From positions 62,001-126,000 of the forward strand of contig NZ_MUIO01000079.1 of assembly GCF_002087235.1 (NCBI RefSeq): DNA of 64,000 bases. Reading direction: 5' to 3'. Source of the stretch: Pseudomonas floridensis. GTDB taxonomy: Bacteria; Pseudomonadota; Gammaproteobacteria; Pseudomonadales; Pseudomonadaceae. This document shows, one piece after another, positions 33,781 through 42,998 of the stretch. How positions within the stretch are numbered: the first letter of the stretch is position 1; every line of letters begins with the position of its first letter. Position numbers and translations under genes: made by a program. The notes below the pieces were generated by a model. That model saw nothing but the letters and a program-made list of their open reading frames with translations, was not told the origin of the DNA and made no database searches.

Positions 33781-35466
33781 ATGAGCGAAAGCTTTGCAGA
33801 ACTTTTTGAAGAAAGCCTAAAAACCCTGAACCTTCAGCCGGGCGCAATCATTACCGGTATCGTTGTCGACATCGACGGCGATTGGGTAACTGTACACGCT
33901 GGCCTGAAGTCCGAGGGCGTCATCCCGCTCGAGCAGTTCTACAACGACGCTGGCGAGCTGACCATCAAGGTCGGTGACGAAGTGCACGTTGCGCTGGACG
34001 CGGTCGAAGACGGCTTTGGCGAAACCAAGCTGTCCCGCGAAAAAGCCAAGCGCGCCGAGTGCTGGATTGTTCTGGAAGCAGCTTTCGCAGCTGAAGAAGT
34101 GGTCAAGGGCGTTATCAACGGTAAGGTTAAAGGCGGCTTCACTGTCGACGTTAACGGCATCCGTGCGTTCCTGCCTGGTTCTCTGGTTGACGTTCGCCCT
34201 GTGCGCGACACGACTCACCTGGAAGGCAAAGAGCTCGAGTTCAAGGTCATCAAGCTGGACCAGAAGCGCAACAACGTTGTCGTTTCCCGTCGCAGCGTCC
34301 TGGAAGCCGAGAACAGCGCCGAGCGCGAAGCTCTGCTCGAGTCCCTGCAGGAAGGTCAACAAGTCAAAGGTATCGTCAAGAACCTCACCGATTACGGCGC
34401 ATTCGTCGATCTGGGTGGTGTCGATGGCTTGCTGCACATTACCGACATGGCCTGGAAGCGCATCAAGCATCCATCGGAAATCGTCAACGTTGGCGACGAG
34501 ATCGATGTAAAGGTCCTGAAGTACGATCGCGAGCGCAATCGTGTTTCCTTGGGTCTGAAGCAACTGGGCGAAGATCCATGGGTTGCTATCAAGGCTCGCT
34601 ACCCGGAAAGCACCCGCGTTACTGCGCGTGTCACCAACCTGACCGACTACGGCTGCTTCGCAGAGCTGGAAGAAGGCGTGGAAGGCCTGGTACACGTTTC
34701 GGAAATGGACTGGACCAACAAGAACATCCACCCATCCAAAGTCGTTCAGGTTGGCGACGAAGTGGAAGTCATGGTTCTGGACATCGACGAAGAGCGTCGT
34801 CGTATCTCCTTGGGCATCAAGCAGTGCAAATCTAACCCGTGGGAAGATTTCTCTGGCCAGTTCAACAAGGGCGACAAGATCTCCGGCACCATCAAGTCGA
34901 TCACCGATTTCGGTATCTTCATTGGTCTGGACGGCGGCATCGACGGTCTGGTTCACCTGTCCGACATCTCCTGGAACGAAGTGGGCGAAGAAGCCGTACG
35001 TCGCTTCAAGAAGGGCGACGAGCTCGACACCGTCATCCTGTCTGTTGATCCAGAGCGTGAGCGTATCTCGCTGGGCATCAAGCAGCTGGAAAGCGATCCG
35101 TTCTCCGAGTACGTCACTGTCAATGACAAAGGCGCAATCGTTCGCGGTACAGTGAAAGAAGTTGACGCCAAAGGCGCCATCATCACTCTGGCCGACGATA
35201 TCGAAGCGACCCTCAAAGCCTCCGAAATCAGCCGTGACCGCGTTGAAGACGCACGTAACGTTCTGAAAGAAGGCGAAGAGATCGAAGCCAAGATCATCAG
35301 CGTTGACCGCAAGAGCCGCGTAATCAGCTTGTCCATCAAGTCGAAAGACGTTGAAGACGAGAAAGAAGCCATTCAGAGCCTGCGTAGCAAGCCTGAAGCC
35401 GCTGAAAGCACTGGTCCTACCACCATTGGTGACCTGCTGCGCGCGCAAATGGAAAAGCAGAACTAA
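33781..35466 (+). CDS. rpsA: 30S ribosomal protein S1
   Basis: A 561-residue S1 with six OB-fold S1 repeats at about residues 20-90, 105-170, 190-260, 275-350, 360-440 and 450-520, seen as repeated G-x-V-x-x-I-T-x-(Y/F)-G-x-F and R-R-I-S-L-G-I-K-Q blocks. It binds mRNA and recruits it to the 30S subunit, and is essential in Gram-negatives. Length matches other Pseudomonas S1. The ATG is preceded by CAGGAATTAAA, a weak Shine-Dalgarno as usual for rpsA. A UUCG-capped terminator follows. Confidence 0.97.
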   Translation: MSESFAELFEESLKTLNLQPGAIITGIVVDIDGDWVTVHAGLKSEGVIPLEQFYNDAGELTIKVGDEVHVALDAVEDGFGETKLSREKAKRAECWIVLEAAFAAEEVVKGVINGKVKGGFTVDVNGIRAFLPGSLVDVRPVRDTTHLEGKELEFKVIKLDQKRNNVVVSRRSVLEAENSAEREALLESLQEGQQVKGIVKNLTDYGAFVDLGGVDGLLHITDMAWKRIKHPSEIVNVGDEIDVKVLKYDRERNRVSLGLKQLGEDPWVAIKARYPESTRVTARVTNLTDYGCFAELEEGVEGLVHVSEMDWTNKNIHPSKVVQVGDEVEVMVLDIDEERRRISLGIKQCKSNPWEDFSGQFNKGDKISGTIKSITDFGIFIGLDGGIDGLVHLSDISWNEVGEEAVRRFKKGDELDTVILSVDPERERISLGIKQLESDPFSEYVTVNDKGAIVRGTVKEVDAKGAIITLADDIEATLKASEISRDRVEDARNVLKEGEEIEAKIISVDRKSRVISLSIKSKDVEDEKEAIQSLRSKPEAAESTGPTTIGDLLRAQMEKQN

Positions 35467-35482
35467 GTTCTGTCTGGCCATT

Positions 35483-35511
35483 AAAAAGGGCGACTTCGGT
35501 CGCCCTTTTTT
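35483..35511 (+). terminator. intrinsic terminator of the supraoperon (UUCG tetraloop)
   Basis: Stem AAAAAGGGCGAC / GTCGCCCTTTTT capped by a C(TTCG)G tetraloop and followed by T. Very stable; ends the serC-to-rpsA transcript. Confidence 0.9.
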
Positions 35512-35761
35512 ACGTCTGCGTTTTGAGTCTTTCCTCCGCACGGGGACATGCCTCGATTCTCTCCAGCAGCCTCCCAGGCCGCGTCTTTCGTGCGTTCGCA
35601 TCAACCCCTGTTACCTGCGCACTGTTGTCACACACTCGTCATGCGTGTGCAGGCGCTTGACAATGGTTCACATAAGTCAAGAGATGGGCTGTTCAAATTC
35701 ATCCGGCCATGCTAAAACCTTCGGAGCGCTGACCTAGCTGCTTGAAAAAGAAGGGAAAAAT

Positions 35762-36058
35762 ATGACGAAGTCGGAGTTGATCGAACGAATTGTCACCCAT
35801 CAAGGGCTGCTCTCATCCAAGGATGTCGAGTTGGCCATCAAGACCATGCTTGAACAAATGTCCCAGTGCCTCGCAACGGGTGACCGTATCGAGATTCGTG
35901 GATTTGGCAGCTTCTCCCTGCATTACCGTGCGCCTCGCGTAGGACGTAACCCCAAGACCGGCCAGTCGGTCAGTCTGGACGGTAAATTTGTCCCTCACTT
36001 CAAGCCAGGCAAGGAATTGCGTGATCGCGTCAATGAGGACGAAGAAGAAGGCCTCTGA
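35762..36058 (+). CDS. ihfB: integration host factor subunit beta
   Basis: A 98-residue DNA-bending protein (also called himD) that pairs with IhfA. Typical blocks: MTKSELIERI, AIKTMLEQMSQCLATGDRIEIRGFGSFSLHYR, and RVGRNPKTGQSVSLDGKFVPHFKPGKELRDRVN, the last containing the intercalating proline arm. It has its own upstream region of about 295 bp after the rpsA terminator, so it is probably transcribed separately. GAAGGGA precedes the ATG. It marks the left boundary of the O-antigen locus in pseudomonads. Confidence 0.97.
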   Translation: MTKSELIERIVTHQGLLSSKDVELAIKTMLEQMSQCLATGDRIEIRGFGSFSLHYRAPRVGRNPKTGQSVSLDGKFVPHFKPGKELRDRVNEDEEEGL

Positions 36059-36082
36059 AATCGTAAATCGAAGGATCACCCG

Positions 36083-36334
36083 ATGCGTATCTTCAAACGA
36101 GTCATTCTGATCGCCGTTGTGCTGGTGGTCGTGTTGTTCACCACAGTCTTCGTGCTTGAAAATCGGCAGCCTGTCGACCTGATCCTGTTCGGCTGGTCAG
36201 CGCCGCAGCTTCCCTTTGCCGTGCCTGTCGTACTGGCGTTGTTGCTGGGCATGCTGATCGGTCCGGTACTCGCATGGATTGCCAGCCTGCGCAAGAAACG
36301 TCCTTCTTACGCTCGATCTCTCAAGTCTGAGTAG
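36083..36334 (+). CDS. LapA (DUF1049) domain inner membrane protein
   Basis: An 83-residue protein with two membrane segments (about residues 8-27 and 45-67) joined by the family block VLENRQPVDLILFGWS. It is the lipopolysaccharide assembly protein A (DUF1049) type found after ihfB in many gammaproteobacteria; the homologue in E. coli is associated with LPS assembly. It follows ihfB by 24 bases and is probably in the same operon. Confidence 0.85.
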   Translation: MRIFKRVILIAVVLVVVLFTTVFVLENRQPVDLILFGWSAPQLPFAVPVVLALLLGMLIGPVLAWIASLRKKRPSYARSLKSE

Positions 36335-36724
36335 ATCGTGCTTCGCCGGGTGCTCACCCGGCAGTTGTAACCTCTTGGTTGTCTCTCTTTTTCTGTTCTC
36401 CAGCACGCGGTATGGCGTGGGTCTACGCATATATGCCTGTGGGAAAGTTCTTTTGCAGTAGTTATCTGTGTTTATAGTTTTGTAAGAACTTTCTTCTCTA
36501 ATTGCGGGATGCCCGTAGTTAGCTGTGGGAAAAAATATGGGCGGCGTATTGGATGCCCGGTTTACTTGGCAGGCCGGTCGTCGTGTCGAATGCGGAGGTT
36601 TTCGCTATCGCTGCAGAGCTTTTGTGTCAAGACTTGAATGGCCTGTTTTCGAGTGCAGAATACACCCGGCTCACAAAACGGGTCGTTTGCCAGAAAGTTA
36701 TTGGCTTTACACAAAGGTAGTTGA
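36335..36724. other. 390-bp AT-richer intergenic region at the left edge of the sugar locus
   Basis: No gene supported. It contains a hairpin GCCGGGT-4-ACCCGGC (about 36346-36363), an inverted repeat GAAAGTTCTT / AAGAACTTTC (36443-36452 and 36484-36493), and a JUMPstart/ops-like string (36515-36550, described separately). Base composition is clearly more AT-rich around 36430-36540 than in the genes either side. Confidence 0.5.
36515..36550 (+). promoter_or_regulatory. JUMPstart/ops-like sequence (weak match)
   Basis: TAGCTGT (36520-36526) followed after 12 bases by GGGCGG (36539-36544) resembles the enteric JUMPstart core TAGCTGT-8-GGGCGG that recruits RfaH-type antiterminators upstream of O-antigen operons. 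The spacing and the rest of the ops element (GGCGGTAGCGTG) do not match well. Confidence 0.25.
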
Positions 36725-38149
36725 ATGTCTTATCCCAAACTCGTACATCACGGCGCAATACACGCCGTGACGGGCTCGTGTCATCAGTTGTGCCTGGATG
36801 CGGTAAACAGTCTGTTGATCGATTGTGGTTCTACGCAAACGGCGAACAACGGTGATGCTGCATTCGGGTTCTCTGCGTCCGGTATCAAGGCGCTGCTGGT
36901 CACTCATGTACACAATGACCACGTCGGACGTATTCCCGAGTTGCTGGCGAGCGGCTACAAGGGGCCGATTCTGTGCAGTGAGCCCAGTGCCCATCTATTG
37001 CCGCTGGTCATGGAGGATATGCTCAAGATCGAGTTCGAGCATGATCAGGCGCAGATTGATCGTCATCTTGAGGCCATTCGCAAACGGGTCATTGCCCTGC
37101 CTTTCGACATCTGGTTCGACCTGATCGCCACCGAGTCGCTACGCTGCCGGGTCAGGTTGCAGCGGGCGGGCCATATTCTGGGCTCGGCCTACATCGAGTG
37201 CGACGTGACGTATCCGCTGGAAAACCGTTCGCAACGAGTGGTGTTTTCCGGGGATCTCGGCGCCTCGCACACGCCGTTTCTACCTCCACCCAAGTCACCC
37301 GAAAGTGCGGATGTTCTGGTGCTGGAGTCAACCTATGGCGATCGCCTGCATGAAGATCGCAGTACGCGTCAGCAGCGCCTTGAGCAGCTCATAGAAAAGG
37401 CGCTGGAAGACAAGGGTACGGTGCTGATCCCGGCGTTCAGTATCGGGCGGACGCAAGAGCTTCTTTACGAGCTGGAGGATATCCTGCACAGAAAGGGACT
37501 CTCGGCACAGGCTGCCGACCCCTTGGGCAGTGAGGTGTCGAGCGTCGACTGGCCACAGTTGCCAATCATCCTCGACTCGCCGCTGGCCAGCAGGTTCACC
37601 AGCCTTTACCGGTCTTTTGCCGACTACTGGGAAGCGGATGCCCGTGAGCGTCTCGAGCAGGGTCGGGCGCCGCTGAGCTTCGCTCAGTTGATCACCATCG
37701 ATACGCATGCCAGTCATCTGCAGACCCTCAACTATCTCGCCAGCACAGCGCGGCCGGCGATCGTCATTGCGGGCAGCGGCATGTGTGCCGGAGGGCGCAT
37801 CGTCAATTACCTCAAGGCCATGCTCGGCGACCGCCGCCACAATGTTCTCTTCGTCGGTTATCAGGCCAAGGGTACGCCGGGGGCGGCCATTCAGGCCCAT
37901 GGTCCTGAAGGCGGGTACGTGGAGCTTGATCGTGAGCGCTTCGATATCCGTGCTGGCGTTTCTACGGTGAGTGGTTACTCGGCACACGCCGATCAGGCGG
38001 GCCTGGTAGAGTTCGTGACCGGTATGGATCGATGGCCTGAGCAGATACGTCTGGTGCATGGTGATGCAGCAGCGAAGAAGACATTGGGTCAGGTACTTGC
38101 ACGCAAATATTCGCTTCAAAAGCGCGCAGTGGAGTTGATTATTCCTTGA
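36725..38149 (+). CDS. MBL-fold beta-CASP RNA endonuclease-like protein
   Basis: A 474-residue metallo-beta-lactamase-fold protein of the beta-CASP (CPSF73-like) group, which cleaves RNA. Metal motif H-x-H-x-D-H in LVTHVHNDHVGRIPELL (about residue 60), then RAGHILGSAYIECD and VVFSGDLGASHTPFL. The beta-CASP region has ESTYGDR, LIPAFSIGRTQELLYEL, IVIAGSGMCAGGRIVNYLK, FVGYQAKGTPG and the C-terminal HADQ motif SGYSAHADQAGL. All key residues seem present. It has no obvious link to sugar synthesis and is an unusual occupant of this locus, probably an insertion. A start at ATG 36725 follows AAGGTAGTTG. Confidence 0.88.
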   Translation: MSYPKLVHHGAIHAVTGSCHQLCLDAVNSLLIDCGSTQTANNGDAAFGFSASGIKALLVTHVHNDHVGRIPELLASGYKGPILCSEPSAHLLPLVMEDMLKIEFEHDQAQIDRHLEAIRKRVIALPFDIWFDLIATESLRCRVRLQRAGHILGSAYIECDVTYPLENRSQRVVFSGDLGASHTPFLPPPKSPESADVLVLESTYGDRLHEDRSTRQQRLEQLIEKALEDKGTVLIPAFSIGRTQELLYELEDILHRKGLSAQAADPLGSEVSSVDWPQLPIILDSPLASRFTSLYRSFADYWEADARERLEQGRAPLSFAQLITIDTHASHLQTLNYLASTARPAIVIAGSGMCAGGRIVNYLKAMLGDRRHNVLFVGYQAKGTPGAAIQAHGPEGGYVELDRERFDIRAGVSTVSGYSAHADQAGLVEFVTGMDRWPEQIRLVHGDAAAKKTLGQVLARKYSLQKRAVELIIP

Positions 38150-38365
38150 GTGGACAGGTATGGAACAACTGCCGAGTTATTAAATGAAGTATTTATGCCC
38201 CGTTAATGACCCTTCGTCTCGCGGTTTGCTGCATTTAAACGCATGGAGTATTGATGTGTGAGTCGGCGACCTGTTGACTCGTTTAGTGAATGCCCGGCAA
38301 GTAAATACAGTTGCTAAAAAGTCATACGTCAGTAATATTCGCATGCTTTGACAAGGCGTTGCGAT

Positions 38366-39343
38366 ATGAACGATGAGGCTGCATGGGTTGCGATAACAGG
38401 TGCAACAGGCTTCGTGGGCAGCGCTGTCGTTCGTCATTTGATGGAAAACACTGCGTGCCGGGTACGGGTTGCGGTGCGTGGTCCGTACAGTCAATCCAGT
38501 GAGCGTGTAGACGTAGTCACCGTTGAGTCGCTTGCGCCAGACAATCAATGGGCCTCGTTCTTAACCGATGCCGAGGTGGTGATTCATTGCGCGGCCCGCG
38601 TTCATGTATTGAACGACGCTGCCACACAACCCGAGCAGGAATACGTTCGTGCCAATGTCGCTGCAACGCTGAACCTGGCAGAGCAGGCGGCTGCGGCCGG
38701 TGTCAGACGTTTCATTTTCCTCAGTTCCATCAAGGTCAACGGTGAAGTCACCTTGCCGGGCCGACCGTTCACGGCTGACGATGCCTGTAATCCTCTCGAC
38801 CCGTATGGATCGTCCAAGTACCAGGCTGAGCAGGGGTTGCGCGAGCTGTCCGCTCGTACCGGCATGGACGTGGTGATCATTCGTCCGGTGCTGGTCTACG
38901 GGCCTGGGGTCAAGGCGAATTTTCTGAACATGATGCGCTGGCTGGACAAAGGCGTGCCCCTGCCGCTCGGTGCGATCAATAACCGTCGAAGTCTGGTGGC
39001 AGTAGGGAATCTGGTGGATCTGGTCGTGACGTGCATAAGTCATCCGGCAGCAGCGGGGCAGACCTTCCTGGTCAGCGATGGGCAGGACCTTTCCACGACC
39101 GGGCTGTTGAAAGTGCTGGGCCACGCCATGGGCAAGCCTGTCCGACTTCTACCTGTTCCGGCCTGGATGTTGCAACGTGCCGCGGCACTGATTGGCAAAA
39201 AGGAATTTTCGCAGCGACTGTGTGGCTCCCTGCAGGTGGATATTAGAAAAACCTGTGAAGTGCTCGATTGGGTGCCTCCCGTAAAACCTGAAAACGCTCT
39301 GCAAGAGACGGCCCGGTACTATATGGAACACACACATGCTTGA
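38366..39343 (+). CDS. NAD-dependent nucleotide-sugar epimerase/dehydratase
   Basis: A 325-residue extended SDR, resembling the UDP-hexose 4-epimerases of Pseudomonas O-antigen loci (WbpV-like). Rossmann loop AITGATGFVGSAVVRHL, catalytic LSSIKVNG (Ser) and YGSSKYQAEQGL (Y-x-x-x-K), and RPVLVYGPGVKANFLNMMRW, the substrate-binding block. Start ATG 38366 (MNDEAAW). Its last 8 bases overlap the WbpL-like gene. Together they would supply the first sugar for a lipid-linked O-antigen chain. Confidence 0.88.
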   Translation: MNDEAAWVAITGATGFVGSAVVRHLMENTACRVRVAVRGPYSQSSERVDVVTVESLAPDNQWASFLTDAEVVIHCAARVHVLNDAATQPEQEYVRANVAATLNLAEQAAAAGVRRFIFLSSIKVNGEVTLPGRPFTADDACNPLDPYGSSKYQAEQGLRELSARTGMDVVIIRPVLVYGPGVKANFLNMMRWLDKGVPLPLGAINNRRSLVAVGNLVDLVVTCISHPAAAGQTFLVSDGQDLSTTGLLKVLGHAMGKPVRLLPVPAWMLQRAAALIGKKEFSQRLCGSLQVDIRKTCEVLDWVPPVKPENALQETARYYMEHTHA

Positions 39344-40352
39344 GTGGCTGTCAGTTGCGATCATCGCGTTGCTTTCTCTGATACTGACGGCGCTGCTTCG
39401 CAAATACGCGTTGTCCAGAAGCCTGATGGATGTTCCCAACGCCCGCAGCTCGCATTCCATTCCGACGCCTCGTGGTGGAGGTGTTTCGATCGTCGTCGCG
39501 TTCATCCTGGCGATGCTCGTGCTGGCAGGGCTCGGATTGATGCCGCTTGCCTCCACAGTGGCCGTGGTGGGTGCCGGTGGCCTGGTTGCAGTGATCGGTT
39601 TCATGGACGACCACGGCCACATCGCTGCGCGCTGGCGATTGCTGGGGCACTTTGCGGCTGCAATCTGGGCCTTGGTGGCGTCGGGCGGACTGGCGCCGCT
39701 CGAGTTCATGGGTACGACGGTCAATCTGGGCGTGCTGGGTCAGATACTCACGGCCTTCTATCTGGTCTGGATGCTCAATCTGTATAACTTCATGGACGGT
39801 ATTGACGGGCTGGCCAGCGTCGAGGCGGTGACCGTCTGCGGCGGCATCAGTCTTGTTTACAGCCTGAGCGGCTTCAATGAGCTACTCTGGGGACCGTTGC
39901 TGCTGGCGGCCTCGGTCGTCGGGTTTCTCTATTGGAATTTTCCCCCTGCACGCATATTCATGGGCGACGCCGGCAGCGGGTTTCTGGGGATTGTCCTCGG
40001 AATACTTTCCGTTCAGGCAGCCTGGGCCTCACCTCAGCTATTCTGGGCCTGGCTTATTCTGCTGGGTGTGTTTGTCGTGGATGCCACGGTCACGCTCTTG
40101 CGCCGATTGTTACGTGGAGAAAAAGTCTATGAAGCGCATCGCAGTCACGCCTATCAGTTCGCCTCCCGTCGTTACGGTCGGCATCTTCCGGTGACGCTGG
40201 CGGTGGGGCTGATAAACCTTGTCTGGTTGCTTCCCATCGCCCTGTGGGTGGCCTTGGCAGGTGCAGACGGAATGACAGCGATCGTTCTTGCCTATGTGCC
40301 GTTGGGCATTCTGGCCGTCAGGTTTAATGCAGGTCAGGCGGAAGCGCCTTAA
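39336..40352 (+). CDS. wbpL: WbpL/WecA-type undecaprenyl-phosphate glycosyltransferase
   Basis: A 338-residue polytopic MraY-family transferase with about ten membrane segments. It attaches the first amino-sugar phosphate to undecaprenyl phosphate and so starts O-antigen or A-band synthesis. Family motifs: PNARSSHSIPTPRGGGVSI, the D-D motif IGFMDDHGHIAARWRLLGH, NFMDGIDGLAS, the catalytic FMGDAGSGFLG, and the C-terminal H-A-Y-Q-x-A/S-x-R block. The start ATG overlaps the epimerase gene by 8 bases. Position between epimerase and WbpM matches the P. aeruginosa locus end. Confidence 0.92.
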   Translation: MLEWLSVAIIALLSLILTALLRKYALSRSLMDVPNARSSHSIPTPRGGGVSIVVAFILAMLVLAGLGLMPLASTVAVVGAGGLVAVIGFMDDHGHIAARWRLLGHFAAAIWALVASGGLAPLEFMGTTVNLGVLGQILTAFYLVWMLNLYNFMDGIDGLASVEAVTVCGGISLVYSLSGFNELLWGPLLLAASVVGFLYWNFPPARIFMGDAGSGFLGIVLGILSVQAAWASPQLFWAWLILLGVFVVDATVTLLRRLLRGEKVYEAHRSHAYQFASRRYGRHLPVTLAVGLINLVWLLPIALWVALAGADGMTAIVLAYVPLGILAVRFNAGQAEAP

Positions 40353-40450
40353 CTAAATATGATCTTCAGTGTCCTAGTACGTGGAGTGGCGTGGCGACAA
40401 CGGTGTTCAGTGGCGGTTAACGACAAAGGCGAAGGAGTGTTGACGAATTG

Positions 40451-42445
40451 ATGAGCAAGTTACGAGCTTTTCTGCTGGCGCTGCCGCGTCGCAAAAAGCG
40501 GATAATTCAGGTTGCTGCTGACGTTCTCCTGGTCTGGGCCGCTCTGTGGATGTCGTTCGTCGTCCGCCTGGGAATCGATGAGCTGATCAATCCGCTGGAA
40601 AAGCACACCTGGCTGTTCATCAGCGCGCCGCTGGCGGCCATCCCGCTGTTCATACGCTTCGGCATGTATCGCGCGGTCATGCGGTATTTCGGCAACGACG
40701 CGTTGATCGCGATCATCAAGGCAGTCACGCTTTCCTCACTTATTTTGGGCTGTATGGTTTATGTCTACAGCAACCATCAGCAACTGGTGCCGCGCTCGGT
40801 CATTTTCAACTACTGGTGGTTGAGCATGGTCATGATCGGCGGACTGCGCCTGGCGATGCGGCAGTATTTCCTCGGTGACTGGTTTGCCGCGGCCCAGCAC
40901 GTGCCGTTTGCCAAGAGCGACAACGGTTTACAGAAGGTTGCCATCTATGGTGCCGGAGCGGCTGGTAACCAATTGGTCGCCGCCTTGCGGATGGGTAGAG
41001 TCATGCACCCGGTGGCCTTCATCGATGACGACGAATCCATCTCGAACCGGGTGATTTCCGGTCTTCAAGTCTACAAGCCCAAACATATCCAGCGAATGAT
41101 CGACTCCACCGGAGCCCAGGAAATTCTGCTGGCCATCCCGTCTTCATCGCGTGGCCGCCGCCGCGAGATTCTGGGTTTTCTGGAAGGTTTTCCGCTGCAC
41201 GTGCGAAGCGTTCCGGGATTCATGGACCTGGCGGCCGGGCGGGTCAAGGTAGACGACCTGCAGGAAGTCGACATCGCTGACCTGCTGGGGCGCGATTCAG
41301 TGCCGGCTCGGGACAACCTGCTGGAGCACTGCATCAAGGGTCAGACTGTATTGGTGACGGGCGCCGGTGGGTCGATCGGTTCCGAGTTGTGCCGACAGAT
41401 CCTGCTGCTGGGCCCGACCAAACTGTTGTTGCTCGATCACAGTGAATTCAATCTCTACAGCATCGTCTCGGAACTGGAGCAGCGTTCGTCGCGTGAGTCG
41501 CTGAGCGTCAAGTTGCTGCCCATTCTGGGCTCGGTGCGCAATCACTCCAAACTGTTGGCGATCATGAAGGCCTGGAAGGTCGATACGGTTTATCACGCCG
41601 CAGCTTACAAGCACGTGCCCATGGTCGAGCACAACATTGCCGAAGGTGTGATCAATAACGTAGTAGGTACACTCAATACGGCCCAGGCGGCGCTGCAGGC
41701 CGGTGTTTCCAATTTTGTCCTGATCTCCACGGACAAGGCCGTCAGGCCGACCAACGTCATGGGCAGCACCAAGCGCCTTGCAGAGCTCATCCTGCAGGCG
41801 CTCAGCCGAGAGACCGCGCCGGTCATTTTCGGCGACAAGTCCAATGTTTATCAGGTCAACAAGACCCGCTTCACCATGGTTCGTTTCGGCAATGTCCTGG
41901 GGTCTTCGGGGTCGGTGATTCCGCTGTTTCACAAGCAGATCCAGTCTGGCGGGCCCTTGACCGTTACTCATCCCAAGATCACCCGGTATTTCATGACCAT
42001 CCCGGAAGCGGCGCAGCTGGTGATCCAGGCCGGATCCATGGGCCATGGTGGCGACGTGTTCGTCCTGGACATGGGGGAGCCGGTCAAGATCATTGAGCTG
42101 GCTGAGAAGATGATCCACCTTTCCGGCCTCAGTATCCGCTCCGAGAAGAATCCGCACGGCGATATCTCCATTGATTTCACCGGGCTGCGTCCTGGCGAAA
42201 AACTCTACGAGGAGCTGCTGATCGGCGATAACGTCGTGGCCACCGAACACCCGATGATCATGAGTGCCACTGAAGATTATTTGCCTTGGGATGTACTTAA
42301 AGGCAGGCTGACGAAGTTGCTCGATGCGGTGGACCGTGATGATTACACCAGTGTTCGTCAGTTACTTCGTGAAACAGTGAGCGGCTATGCGCCGGAAGGT
42401 GAGATTGTGGACTGGATGTATCAAGAGCGTCGCAGCGAAACCTGA
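40451..42445 (+). CDS. wbpM: WbpM-type nucleotide-sugar 4,6-dehydratase
   Basis: A 664-residue membrane-anchored dehydratase. The first 150 residues hold four hydrophobic segments; about 160-260 is a CoA-binding-like Rossmann fold (IYGAGAAGNQLVAAL). The catalytic C-terminal half (about 290-640) has TGAGGSIGSELCRQILLLGP, the active-site VYHAAAYKHVPMVE and MGSTKRLAEL, where Met replaces the usual Tyr of Y-x-x-x-K as in WbpM. It converts UDP-GlcNAc to a 4-keto-6-deoxy intermediate for O-antigen. Start ATG 40451 after a TTG codon; a GGAG lies about ten bases upstream. It ends the reduced locus. Confidence 0.95.
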   Translation: MSKLRAFLLALPRRKKRIIQVAADVLLVWAALWMSFVVRLGIDELINPLEKHTWLFISAPLAAIPLFIRFGMYRAVMRYFGNDALIAIIKAVTLSSLILGCMVYVYSNHQQLVPRSVIFNYWWLSMVMIGGLRLAMRQYFLGDWFAAAQHVPFAKSDNGLQKVAIYGAGAAGNQLVAALRMGRVMHPVAFIDDDESISNRVISGLQVYKPKHIQRMIDSTGAQEILLAIPSSSRGRRREILGFLEGFPLHVRSVPGFMDLAAGRVKVDDLQEVDIADLLGRDSVPARDNLLEHCIKGQTVLVTGAGGSIGSELCRQILLLGPTKLLLLDHSEFNLYSIVSELEQRSSRESLSVKLLPILGSVRNHSKLLAIMKAWKVDTVYHAAAYKHVPMVEHNIAEGVINNVVGTLNTAQAALQAGVSNFVLISTDKAVRPTNVMGSTKRLAELILQALSRETAPVIFGDKSNVYQVNKTRFTMVRFGNVLGSSGSVIPLFHKQIQSGGPLTVTHPKITRYFMTIPEAAQLVIQAGSMGHGGDVFVLDMGEPVKIIELAEKMIHLSGLSIRSEKNPHGDISIDFTGLRPGEKLYEELLIGDNVVATEHPMIMSATEDYLPWDVLKGRLTKLLDAVDRDDYTSVRQLLRETVSGYAPEGEIVDWMYQERRSET

Positions 42446-42604
42446 TGTTACTTGATGACGTATCGTCGACAGCCTTATGTTTACGTGGTTGGCATGTATT
42501 GAAATAAGTGGCAACGCCAGGCTTCATTGACAGGGGGTCATGCGAGCCCTAAGTTTCAAGCGCAGTTTCGGAAAGCTGCCTTAACTTGTTATGGAGCGTT
42601 AACT

Positions 42605-42934
42605 ATGCGAACCGCTTTTTTTTCTTCCCTGATATTTGCCCTGCTGACCAGTGCGTCCGTTGCCGTGAGCGCCGCACCTGCCGCTCCGGTCAAGGCCGAT
42701 GCGCCGAGTGCACAGGCTGTTCAGGAGCAATCCGCAGGCCGTATCAACCTCAACAAGGCTGATGCAGAAACCCTTCAAAAAGAGTTGGCCGGTATCGGCA
42801 AGAATAAAGCGGAGGCCATTGTGGCCTATCGTGAGAGTACCGGCGAATTTACCTCGGTCGATGAGTTGATCGAAGTCAAAGGTATCGGTAAGTCTATTCT
42901 GGAAAAGAACAGGGACAAACTGACGGTTGAATAA
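42605..42934 (+). CDS. ComEA-like helix-hairpin-helix protein, exported
   Basis: A 109-residue protein with a signal peptide (MRTAFFSSLIFALLTSASVAVSA-A), an Ala/Pro-rich linker and a C-terminal (HhH)2 DNA-binding domain (about 50-109) carrying RINLNKADAETLQKELAGIGKNKAEAI and VDELIEVKGIGKSILEKNRDKL. It resembles the DNA-receptor part of ComEA; it may bind DNA in the periplasm. It is always found after wbpM in pseudomonads as I recall. The bidirectional terminator 42958-42992 follows. Confidence 0.88.
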   Translation: MRTAFFSSLIFALLTSASVAVSAAPAAPVKADAPSAQAVQEQSAGRINLNKADAETLQKELAGIGKNKAEAIVAYRESTGEFTSVDELIEVKGIGKSILEKNRDKLTVE

Positions 42935-42957
42935 AGAAACGCTTCAGCCCCACGTAT

Positions 42958-42992
42958 AAAAAACAGGCCGATGAATCATCGGCCTGTTTTTT
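42958..42992. terminator. bidirectional intrinsic terminator
   Basis: Stem AACAGGCCGATG / CATCGGCCTGTT with an AAT loop, A and T tracts on both sides. Serves the ComEA-like gene (+) and the TetR gene (-), which are convergent. Confidence 0.9.
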
Positions 42993-42998
42993 ATTGCC

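Noticed and set aside
33817..35604. 595-codon ORF opposite rpsA
   Set aside because: Antisense of the repeated S1 domains; no protein family features.
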